A stretch of 64,000 bases of DNA from NCBI GenBank assembly GCA_020796225.1, contig CM036755.1, positions 78,439,772 through 78,503,771 on the forward strand. Reading direction: 5' to 3'. The DNA comes from Arion vulgaris. Lineage: Eukaryota > Mollusca > Gastropoda > Stylommatophora > Arionidae. The translations under genes and the position numbers were made by a program. Numbering within the stretch: the stretch's first letter is position 1; the number at the start of each line of letters is the position of its first letter. Below the pieces are notes generated by a model. That model had not been told where the DNA came from. It did not search any database and saw only the letters and a program-made list of their open reading frames with translations. Of this stretch, positions 12,901 to 24,900 are shown piece after piece.

Positions 12901-15900
12901 ATGAGGACCTAGGAAGCTACCTAGTAAATAAAAAGCATCGCAGAAATCGGATATGCTGGTCTACTTGTAGGCGCATAACTGGCGCAACGTACAATTGTTC
13001 TTAGGCTCACATCACATATAAATCACACAGAGTGGTCGATATGGAGCTTTCGAAGAAGAAATGACTCGACACGACTCGTGAACTGGCTATATTTTTGTAT
13101 TGTTTATGCATTTAAATGTACAGAATCTAAGTTATGCAAATCGTACATTAATCTCATAATTTATCTTCTTCAAATGCTCCATATTGACCACTCTTTGTGA
13201 TTTGCATGTTATCTGAGCCTAAGAGCGATTGTATGTTGTGTCAGTTATGCACCTGAAGAGAAGGATAATATAGCTTAATTATCACCAAATACTATTGCAC
13301 CGAATAAGTATGATTTACGTTTCCGCTAAAGCCATTACGCATGTGAAACTGAAACCTAAATTGATTTTTTGTCATGGAGACTATGGTGTATTTTGTGACA
13401 ATATTTTGTTGCCTTTTTAATTTCAATAAGTTATATTGTAAACAAATGCAGGAAAAATAAGTTATTAGTCGTTAATATCCCTAGCACTGTTGCTATGACA
13501 AAGCTATATTTTGTTGTCTGAGAAACAATTGGCGTAAGATGTCTTATTGACATTATTGTAGTTTGTTATGTCTTGTTTATCTCCATATTCTGTGATTTTT
13601 CTAGTTTGGAGCAATGTTCCTACAATCTGAATTTTTAAATTATTTATTTCATTATGCCAAGAATTATTTTCTTCTCTAGTTTGTCAAACTCTGTGGGAAG
13701 AGACCAGTCATATGACAGCATTTATGATGCATCAGAATATATATGTGCCCTTTTCAATCAGGAAGGCACTCTGGTCTGCATCTGCCAGATGTTAATACAC
13801 GAACAGACCACCAGAAGTATCTCACTGCTGGTAAGTAATGTTTAAAAAACATTGAAGTGTATGACAGTTTTTCTCATCTAACTGTATGGGAAAAGGTGTG
13901 ATTGATTGGTTCATTATGGCTGATTTTAATGTATGTAAAATGGACACTGTGTTTTCATTCACATTGTCTTACTACTTTTTCTTGCTTGTTATACTATAGT
14001 CGTGCAGGTTTTTATCTGAATTTCTAGTCTTATGTATTTTCACTAAAACAGTTTCACAAATATAATAACATATCCACACTAAGCTTCTTCAGAATGCATT
14101 TTATGCACAGAATTGTTGCAGCAAGTTTGCAATTTTACAAACCAGCAAGCAGCTGCCACATGTCACACCAAACTATCATATGGATCATGGGTGGATCTCC
14201 ATGAAGAGGAACTCTGAACATTTTTTGGTCTGCTCATGTACATGAGTTTAGTACAAGTTAAAGATTGTAACACATACATGGGAGGGAGTGGATAGGTCAG
14301 GTCATATGATTGGGCAGTATAATGTTCTGCAAAAAGCAACAAAATATTATAAAACTTTTATCACTTTATGGACATTGCTAGGGTAAATTCGTTTACACTT
14401 TTGTTTCAGGAATATGGCATACAACATAAGCATATTCTGGAACTGGTCGACCAAAGAAATATGATCAATTAGATTTTACCATAGAGTTTATTAAAGAGCT
14501 AACTAACTTTGACAAAGACCTTCAAATTTCCTTGCTTGATACTAAAAATAAAGAATTTAAATGTTTTCAAATTGTTTCAGCTGTTACCGAAAAAAATAAA
14601 TTGTTATGTGTTATTGAATTAGTAAAGTTCAAAAGAAATCTAAAGTTATTTGTCAAGCTTGTAAAAAGAGTTTCTGTTTTATAATAAAATATAGGATGAT
14701 ATTGTCAAGATAGTCAAGACTCACATTTGTTTCCTTAAACAAGCTTGTAAAACGGTGGTTTTTGTAAAATCTACATTACAAGTTAAACATGGATAAGAAC
14801 TAGGGTGCTATCTGTGGTATAGTGAGATAGATGTTTTAAAAGGGTTTTAAAGCCAAGGATTGACTTCATTGCACCGGGTTTTAACCCATATGGCTCGGTT
14901 CCTCTCCGCAGAAATGGCACGCCACCTGCCAAGAGTATTGCACAAAACACGAACTCCGTAGCTCCTGCAACAATCCTAGGGGTCTCTGAAAAAACTGCAC
15001 TCGTGAACAGAAGGCTGTGGTCCGGATTCAAAACCACGACCTTCGACTCGCAAGGCAAAGGGCTTAACCACTCAGCCACATGTGCTAACCAACACCTCAT
15101 GGGCACAGTGAAACATGGGAACAAGATGACTGTTGCAATGTGTAAGGACGTCAATCAGAGTACTGAGCTGAACAACAATGCTGAGTGTATGTAAAACTTG
15201 ATCAATTTTATTTTCTCTATATGTGTTATCTGCTTGGATGATAACTTCCCATTCTATGTGTTAGATCACTGATCATGGTGCTGAATTGACACATTATTCA
15301 ATATGCCTATGACCACATCCATGAAACTGATAACAATATACCACACTGCATAGTTATCAAAACTTACTAATACACAATATTGGTTACCGGAAAATTGCAT
15401 GCACATTTTGTCTGAAGCTCACAAGAAAATCATATGGTGTTTTTTTTTATACTCCTTCTGATGACTTAATTTCTCTGCTTGGCATATCATGGCATATCCT
15501 TTACAGGACGTAGCTATCAACCACAGTAAACGAGTCGTTGATTTTTCTAGGCACCATTTATACATTGAGTAGTTTGTCATTCCTTTCTGAACGGTGAGGT
15601 CTATTTTTACCTTTTGTAAATATCCCACGGAAACAAATTTGCTTCCAAACTTGCCCACCGTGGGGTTTGAACCAGGTGCGCTTGGGTTTGTGATCGAGCT
15701 CACTACCGATTGAGCTACAGACGCTCACATAAATTATTAGAGAGCAACATTCAGATAAAATTGTCCAAAGAAAGTCTTCATTGCATAGTTATGCAGAATT
15801 ATGCAGTTCAAGCTTATGGCTAACCCAAAGAAGAGAGTCAGCAAGAACAGTGAACATGTTTTTATCAAATGACTTTACCACCAAGCTTCAGATTGTCATA

Positions 15901-18900
15901 TGATTATGATGGTATACAAGCACATATGGTAATTATTTAAAGGCTTTACTAGGGGTATAGTCAAGAAAATAAATGAAACAACATGAACCAATTCTTACCA
16001 TCAGCACCATACAGCCTGTAGACATTTTTCTTGCCTGGTATTGTCACCTTCTCCACATCTTCACTTAGTTTAATTCTGGCCTTCTTGTTGACTTCTACCA
16101 ACTGACAACATCAAGCCAACAAACATCACTTCAAATCCAACATCAAAACATGAGATAAAACACACATCTTCACTAAGTTTAATTCTGACCTTCTTGTTGA
16201 CTTCTACCAACTGACAACATCAAGCCCAACAAAAACATCACTTCAAATCCAACATCCAAAAACATGAATGATAAAACACATCTTCACTAAGTTTAATTCT
16301 GGCCTTCTTGTTGACTTCTACCAACTGACAACATCAAGCCAACAAACATCACTTCAAATCCAACATCAAAACATGAGATAAAACACACATCTTCACTAAG
16401 TTTAATTCTGGCCTTCTTGTTGACTTCTACCAACTGACAACATCAAGCCAACAAACATCACTTCAAATCCAACATCAAAACATGAGATAAAACACACATC
16501 TTCACTAAGTTTAATTCTGGCCTTCTTGTTGACTTCTACCAACTGACAACATCAAGCCAACAAACATCACTTCAAATCCAACATCAAAATAAAAACACAC
16601 AGATTCTCAAACTGTTAGACATCTCCCACTGGCTCTGCAATAAAAACTATCCCAGCTATTGCTACTTTTCTGAGAAATGTGCTTTAAAATGTTAACAAGT
16701 TCATTATTTTCCTTGATGAATTAGATTATCAACACAAGAGTACATAGAAATTTGGACAAATGTCTACAAAAGCCTAATCATGCAATACAGATAGTGGAAT
16801 CACAGGGTTCTCATCAAATGGGTATCCATTGATCTAAATGTTTGAAAACTGCAGATTTAAATAATAACTAGTTTTTTTTAAAATATAACCACAATCCTAA
16901 AATAATGATAAAGGAAAAACAATGGAAACAGACATTTTGCTTAAATATATCTTTTGCAGGAAAACTAATCATACTCTTGCTAAAGAAAGAGGAACAAATT
17001 AGAATTTACAAAATGTACACACAAATACTGTGCTACCAGAGCCAAACATGGGCACTGACAAAAGAACAAGAAAGTAAAATTACCACATGCGAAATGAGAT
17101 GCTTGAGGAAAGCAGTAAATAAAACAAGAAGAGACCATATAAGAAATGAGGAAATTATAAGAACAGTTGGAACAACACCTGCTATTAGATTTATTGAAAA
17201 CAGAGACTCAAATGGTTTGGCCACTTGGTCAGAATGAACCGAATACACCAGTTGCAAGAGCATGCAACCTGAAAATGGAATCATCAAGAGGAAGGGACAG
17301 ACCAAGAAAAAGATGGGTTGATGGAGTTACAGACATCTTAAAACTCCACAATACCACACCATATCAAGCGACCGAGCGTGCATTATCCGGAAACCGATCA
17401 TCAGTTAAACTTGCTACGCCTAGTGGCAAAAAAGCAGAGAAGGACAAAAGAAAGAAAAGACACATAAATTCATGCTGCTATGATGACCAAATAGAGGAAC
17501 ATACAAGCAATGTTGTTAGACAAGTCATTAATGCTAGCACATTATGGTAACTCAATAATAGAAGCCTACAACTATTCCATAGTAGAACACACACATTGTA
17601 GATTAAAGCTGCAGACTATTATAGTAGTGATATAATGAGAGCTCAGGTTAAGTCTCAGTCAGATATGACTGAGCTACCCTATGACAGTAGACTTTCTGTT
17701 AATTCTGAAGGTTGGGAGGCATCTATGTAACATGACAAACCAATATCAGGCCAACGACTTCGGACAGAGGAGTTCATTTGGGAGGATACAGGCCTTATAA
17801 TAAGGTGAGGAAATGATCGCAAGTTATAGAGTGATGGGGTGGTGGGAGCACATACCAGACCCTCAACCTTGGTTGGCAGCTGGTCTATGATTAAAGCCCT
17901 CTAACAGGCAGATAGATAGAGCAATGGTCTGCTGATCCAGCAGCTTGTCTGGCTCTGAATGCTTCAGTATTACCTTTCATTTGGTGTCAACATGGCAAGT
18001 CAGAGAGGGATTATGTTGTATGGATGACACACAGTCATTTGCCCAGACATTGTGCTTTTGATAGATTCACTCCATCCCTGGTTTTACAGGTCTTGAAATG
18101 AAACAGTTAGAAGCTCATTTGTTATAAGTTTTTGTCAACTGGCGTAGAGACTAGTGTGTTACAGATTGTATTCAACTGTGGGAGATATTTTCTGGTACCA
18201 CTGAGCAACTACTGCCAATCTCAAGCTGGGCAGCCCACAGTTATTAAGGTGCTGTTCACAAAAGTCTGCTTGCTTAATGAATGCTTGGAGCTAAGAAAAA
18301 ATTCAAAACACAGACTGTAAAACCTTACACAAAGCCATAAGGAAATGAGAAGAATTAATTGCCTGCTTTGACTTGCAACTTGGGACTCTCAGGACCAAAC
18401 GTACAATCCAAACGTACCAAAAGTTATGATCAAACATAGAAACAAGAGGACGAAGACCAAGACAGGGTTGGCGAGCAGGCACACGACGAACGCGGATTAA
18501 ATACGTTAAATACCGGCAGTCACTAGAATTGAGAGTTGACCAGGAGATGAGGATAGTGTTATTGATTTGGACTTGTATCCCTCCATTCAATGCTGTGTGC
18601 AGATGGAGGGTCTTAGGGCACCAGGGCAGTGACCTCCATCCTTGCAGCATACTGGTGAACAAAGGTAGATAAAAAAGTACAGGCCAATAATGCACTCTTT
18701 CCAGTACACACCACAGGCTAGACATCAGTAGAATAAGGTGTATTAAATGAGGCAAGCACATCAACAGTAGTAAATGTTGGGAACAACCACCCTGGTAGGA
18801 TGACGAGGTGGAGAAGGCATGGGTAGACAAGCATTGTGATGTTGGGAGGTGGAAGCTGCCAGGAAAATGGAACTACCCATCCTGATGACATCTTGCAGTT

Positions 18901-21900
18901 GAAACAAGATATGAATAATAAAACAGGGTATTTCAAAGCTCTTGCAAGGATGGTAAAAAGTGAGAAGTGGGCTGAGTTCTGTCTGCTCTCTCATTGCCAA
19001 CACACCCATGTGCCCCAGAATGAAGATTCTGCAAATTGTTGACACTTGTAGTGATTCAGTCCATTTCCTGCGCACCGAACCAGCCTCTACCTTGCGGATC
19101 ATACTCAATGAATCACTCAGAATGCATGGATGAGTGTAGTTTTGTGACTCCAGCCAACGTAAAGCATTAGTCACCGTCAGTTATCAGTTATATGAGGACT
19201 ATCATCATAGCACTCGGACATGTCCATAGATGCTCCGATCTCCGCCAAAACCCAGTAGCGTCCAGCGACCCAACACCCAGTTCGATGTTGATTAATCAAT
19301 CTCTTTGCATATTTAGTATGTCGTTCTTTTCGGGCTGCACCAATATTGACACCCATCTCTTTCAATCTGGTCAGCAAGTGGGATTACAGCCCTGAAATTC
19401 CTCTGTTCGGAAAGACTTCTCAATGCGTGAGAATGTCATTTCCGATCCATGCAGCTCCTCTGATATTGTAGCCAAGCCAGCCAATCTATCAGCTGCTCAT
19501 TACCCCTAACTCCTGTGTGCCCAGGGACAAAAATGTAGGTGATTTCTCTGATCATTGTCTGTACCAGTACCTCCACCCAGTTGCGTCTCACCATTCCTGA
19601 TTTGACTTTACAAATCATGCTCATGGAGTCACTGAGTATGAAAACACGAGAGTAGTTGTGAGATGCCAACCATTTCATCGCCTCAGTAACTGCCCGAACC
19701 TCCATTGTCAAACTACTTGTGGTTGTTGCGTAGGCCCCACTGGCCTCTCTTATTATTATTCCTCCTGAGCTGCTGAAAAGCCCACGAACAGCATTGTTGG
19801 CAATGACTGAACCATCGGTGTAAATAACCACATCTGTATCATTGATGATGTCATTCAAGAGGGCCTCCACCTCCACGTTAATCAGTGATAGATTATTTTG
19901 TTCGTAGTTTTTCTTAATGGATGTAATAACGGTGAAAGCAGTCTGAAATTGAGGTGGCACAGCAATCCATTCCTCTCCTTTTTCAATTCGGAAGGATCAC
20001 ATATTTTCCTAAGCGTATCTTCCACCTGACTCAGCCATGATCTGCCGCTCTTGAGTCTACACCCTTTCTCCTTAATGAGTTCATCATGGAGAGGATGTTC
20101 CTTGTTTGCATTGATTCTTAGATATGATCAAACCCTCCAAGTTTCAATTCTGTTAGCAATAGTTGAGAGGTCAAGAAGGAATCGCATTGACACTCCTGGT
20201 GTATCTTTGGAGCATCCCAGAATGATGCGCATAGCCTCATTTTGATTACTTTCCAGTCTTACTGTTTCATAGCCAGTACCTCCATTGTCATGCTGCTTGT
20301 TGTCATCAGAAATGCACCACTGGCCTCAAGGACCATTCTGCCACATGAGCTTGCAGAGAAGGCCCATGCGGACTTTTCGTGAAGAACTACCGATCCATCA
20401 GTGTAAATCACAACGGCACCTTCATTGCAGTTTTTATCAATGATAGCCTCCTTAACGTCTGCATCCTGCGCCATGGGATTCCTCTCTTTGCAACTTGTTA
20501 AAAATTTAATGATGGTGGAAAAAGTGTTCCTGTATATTGAAGGCATCGGTATCCATTCTTCTCCATAATCGATATTTGTGAGCCCGCATACCAGCTGAAC
20601 AGTCTGCAGCACAGTCAACCCACGACTTGCTCCGCTTTAATCAATTTCCCCCACTGGTGCTGGGCAGTTCATGCAATGGGTAATCATTTTAGCACTTATT
20701 TGATCGTTTATTATTACAGAGTATGCTAATAAAATATTAAAAGCTCAAACAATACAAAGTGCTGGATAAATGGTAGCAATGAAATAATGACAGAAAATTA
20801 TTGGAAAAAACCGAAGCAACAACTAAAGGGATATGTCTAACACAAACCTTGAAGACACAACCCAAAGCTGGTTGCTTCTGACATGTCACAAGATGAGTGC
20901 CAATTCCAAAACAACTTATTGTATGTCCCTGAAATATGTAACAAAAATACAGACATGAGTTTTTCCATCAATAGTGTAATATAAGTAAAGTAAAAAAGGA
21001 ACCCTTTCATACCTCGTGGTATATAGGTCAATACAGTGTTAGGCCTGTATTTTTCATCGGCACACGATGGGTGATGTGGTCAGCATCACGCCGCCGCTTA
21101 CTTTCCCAGAGCATGTCTGGTACCCAGTTGAGGCTGGGTTGACCTGAGAGCCGTCACGGTCGGGAAAAATTCCACGCACATTGCGGGAGCTGAACCCAGA
21201 CCACCAGCCTATGCGGCGAGTTCACTAACAACTACGCTACAGCGGCTCTCAAGCAAATAGTGTAATATGAAATGTAAAATTTCTCTTGATAATTCAATAC
21301 TGCAAATTCACTTTCAAACTTGCATTACCATAAAGGAATACATGACACAATGAATGAACAATCAAAACAAGAAGTAAGGTAGTTTTATATAGTACACATC
21401 CATCTCAATCAACATTTCAACAAAAAGGTCTTTATGAATCAAGGTTCAAAGCAGTACGGTCTACTGTCCATGAGTGATGGTGACATAGGAGAGTCAGCAC
21501 ATAGATAACCAAAAGTTGATTTTCCTACAAAATGTGTATTGCCTCTGTTGCTTGATAAAAGTATTTTGATTGATATGTTGATTTACTATCGGGTCCTGTG
21601 GAAGAGCTTTTACTGTTGTGTAAAACAATGATGACATCATCGTCTTTTGGTCTGATGAATAAAACTGCTTTTTCAGCTGCCCCATTGCTAGATTTTGGAA
21701 TCTGTTTTTCATTGGGTGGCATGGCATACTCAGAAACTCTTCTGCCTGCATATTTTTTTGTTGGGATTAAAGCTGTGTTAATATGTGTTGACACTACTGT
21801 TTTCATAAATTATATATTTTTTATCTTTTCTTCTCTTTTTCTTTCTTTGTCCTTCTCTGCTTTTTGCCACTAGGCGTAGCAGGTTTAACTGATGATCGGT

Positions 21901-24900
21901 TTCCGAGATAATGCACGCTCGTCGCTTGATATGTTGTGGTATTGTGGAGTTTTAAGATGTCTGTAACTCCATCAACCCATCTTTTCTTGGTCTGCCCTTT
22001 CCTCTTGATGATTCCATTTTCAGGTTGTACGCTCTTGCAACTGGTGTATTCAGGTTCGTTCTGACCAAGTGGCCAAACCATTTGAGTCTCTGTTTTTCAA
22101 TAAATCTAATAGCAGGTGTTGTTTCGACTGTTCTTCTAATTTCCTCATTTCTTATATTTTTTATAACTTAATCAATTAAAATTTAAATCATCAAGAGTTA
22201 CATTATATATAAACTGAAATCAGCCTGATATAAAAGCAGAACCAAGATTAATATATACCATAGCTGTGTGCTATCTGTCTGCAGCAGTAGTAGAGACAAT
22301 GGAAAGATAAAAGACAGTAGAAACCATCCTAACAGGCAAATAGTAGACAACTTTACTAAACTTTCCACCTTCCATAAAACTTGTCTGCGAAAGATCTTAT
22401 GCATGTTCTGGTCAAGAGTTATCTCTAATCAAGAACTTATTACATACTATCAGCAATAGAATATAGACACCATCATCCAAAGAGTCACTGGAGTTGCATC
22501 GGACATGTGTTGTACATAGAGACTAACTAACAAAAACTGAACTGACATGACACAGGAGGGTAAACAAAAATGTGGAATATCTAAAACCACCTGTAAGAGT
22601 GATGTGGAACAGGAACTGAAAGAAATGAATCACAGCTTGAACACAATACAGAGGATGGCCAAGAACAGAGAAGAATGGCAAGCATTTGTTTCTGTTCTAA
22701 GCGTCAAGGATATATATATATATATATTTTTTATTTTTGCATGGTGCTGAAATATTGGTAATAAACAAGCATGCTGCAATAGTGAAGATTTAGAAATATG
22801 ACGTGCAAAAAAAGAATGTGGTATAATGAAATGAAAAGTGCTGAAAGAGATAAAATATATGTACACAAAATATTTTTGATGATATATTAAGATATGACGT
22901 TTTGTTGAAAACCATAATAGAAGTGAAGATTGTTGAAGGTAGGTGGACAAGAGGAAACAACAATAGAAGTGGTGAAAAAACATAAAGAGGTGGACAAATA
23001 ATAGTCTGTAGGAATGTACCAACCAATATGACAAGAGACAGTAAATTCTGGAGAGAAATTGCAGTCAAACTTTGATGTGGATATAACAATTGATCTGAAT
23101 AATTATTTCTGTAGCTGAACTAAATTGGTGATGACAAATTTGTTCTGAGAAAAACCTGAATTCAATAATATCCATAACAGAACTTAGCATATGCTTCATT
23201 TGCTGTGAGAAAGAATGGATTGATGGATAAGTATACCTGCTGGTTAAGTGAATGTATGGTATCTTCATTGATGTCATTGCTGGCCACAATGTTGAGATTT
23301 TCAAACCATGGTAATTTGTAACTGAACATATGGAGAAAAAAAATTTGTTATAAAAAAGACAAGTAAAACAACTCTAGAAAATTATGATTAAATGCAGCAG
23401 AAATGCTGATGCATTAGCACTTAGCAGAATGAGATTTAAGAAACTCTATCCTCAATGCGACATGTCTATTTAAGTGGCCGTAAATTTGTATTATCTTTGC
23501 ATTTAAATTCAAAGAATTTATGGTAACTAATGCAAAACATATGACAATTACATAAATAATTTTTTTTTAAATTAATGATATATTTTTAAGATGTCTAATC
23601 TCGTTGATTGAAGCATGCTTATTTTGGACGGTCTATTCGAACCTATGTCATTTTGGAAAAACAGACTCAAGTGTTTTCAACTTGCTCCTGTCAAAATCAC
23701 AAATTATCTTATAAAATGGATTCTAAAAACTCAGATCTTCTTCTTCTTTGCATTCGTTCTTTACGACCAATTTTAATCACTCTTTGTGCTGTTTGATCTT
23801 TGCCAAGAACGTGTATACGTAGCACATTGGTTTGGTAGGCCCCTAAATGCATAGACTTCTACACACTTAGGACAAATGCATCCGATTTCAGCCAAACCTC
23901 CTTAATCGCCTCTTATGACATGAGTGGCAAGTAACAGTGATTCTATTCTTTAGACCCCAAATTTGGACTCTGGAAATCACTAAGGTGAAAACTCAGATTA
24001 CTGTCCTGATGAAAACATCAATGATTCTTCAGTTATTTTAACATATGAAGATGACACATCTGAAGTGGATATGGAAAATGTAGCAAAACTATCCCCAAAC
24101 ATTGTCGCATTGAACATCTTCTTCTTCAATGATCCAGCGACACTTGAGCTCTTGCCCTTTGGCCCAATGCTATGTAGTGGTATCTGCATGTGTTTGTAAG
24201 TTGTTCTTTTGTTCCGTATAATGTGTTCCATTTATCTGGCCATGGAGGGAGGAGGGTCTTCTGATGTCATCTAGTGCTTGACACTTGAAGAGGTGGTGGT
24301 GAACGGTTTCATGATGATGTGCACACAGCTGGCACTCTGGAGTGTGTTATGGTTGAATTCTGTTCAAGTGATTATTAAGTGTTATGTGTTGGTTCGAGAT
24401 ATAAAATGGTGCTCTGATCTCTTCTTGTAAGGTGGTTGATGTTGTCATTAGGTTAGGCTGGCCATATTCTGTAAACTTTTCTTCCGTGTCTCCATGGCCC
24501 ATCTGTTCAGCCAAATGTCTTTATTTGTTGTTATTAGGATTTGCTTTGCTGTATGGAGAGTTGTTGCTGTGATTGGTTGTTCTTGTGTTGACCCTTTCTT
24601 GGCGAGCTTATCTGCTTTATCATTTCCAGGTGTGTTTGAATGTCCAGGGATCCACTGCATGGTTATTTTGATGTCATGTGATGTAACAAGTCTGTCAATA
24701 TCTAGGGCTAGATGGGACAGTTCAGATTTACAATGTTCACCATCTTCTAGAGCTTGAAGGGCAGACATTGAATCTGTGTAAATGTTTTGTGCCTTGGATG
24801 GAAAGGCATCGAAAACAGTCTTCAGGTGGTACAAAGCTGCTTCTAAGGTATGAATTTCAGCCTCATAATTGGAGCATATCTCTCATAGCACCAAACAGCT

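Noticed and set aside
14980..15095. tRNA genes (here, and at 15640-15728, 21160-21255, 5560-5652)
   Set aside because: A and B boxes are present, but cloverleafs are incomplete and each is followed by a SINE body and tail, so they are SINE heads.
16055..16590. CRISPR-like array
   Set aside because: Units are contiguous tandem copies of a host exon/intron piece without unique spacers; the genome is eukaryotic.
18761..20618. Functional host ribonuclease H gene
   Set aside because: The RNase H frames are linked to LINE thumb sequences and 3' tails, truncated and frameshifted; the same domain recurs in other LINE copies in the window.
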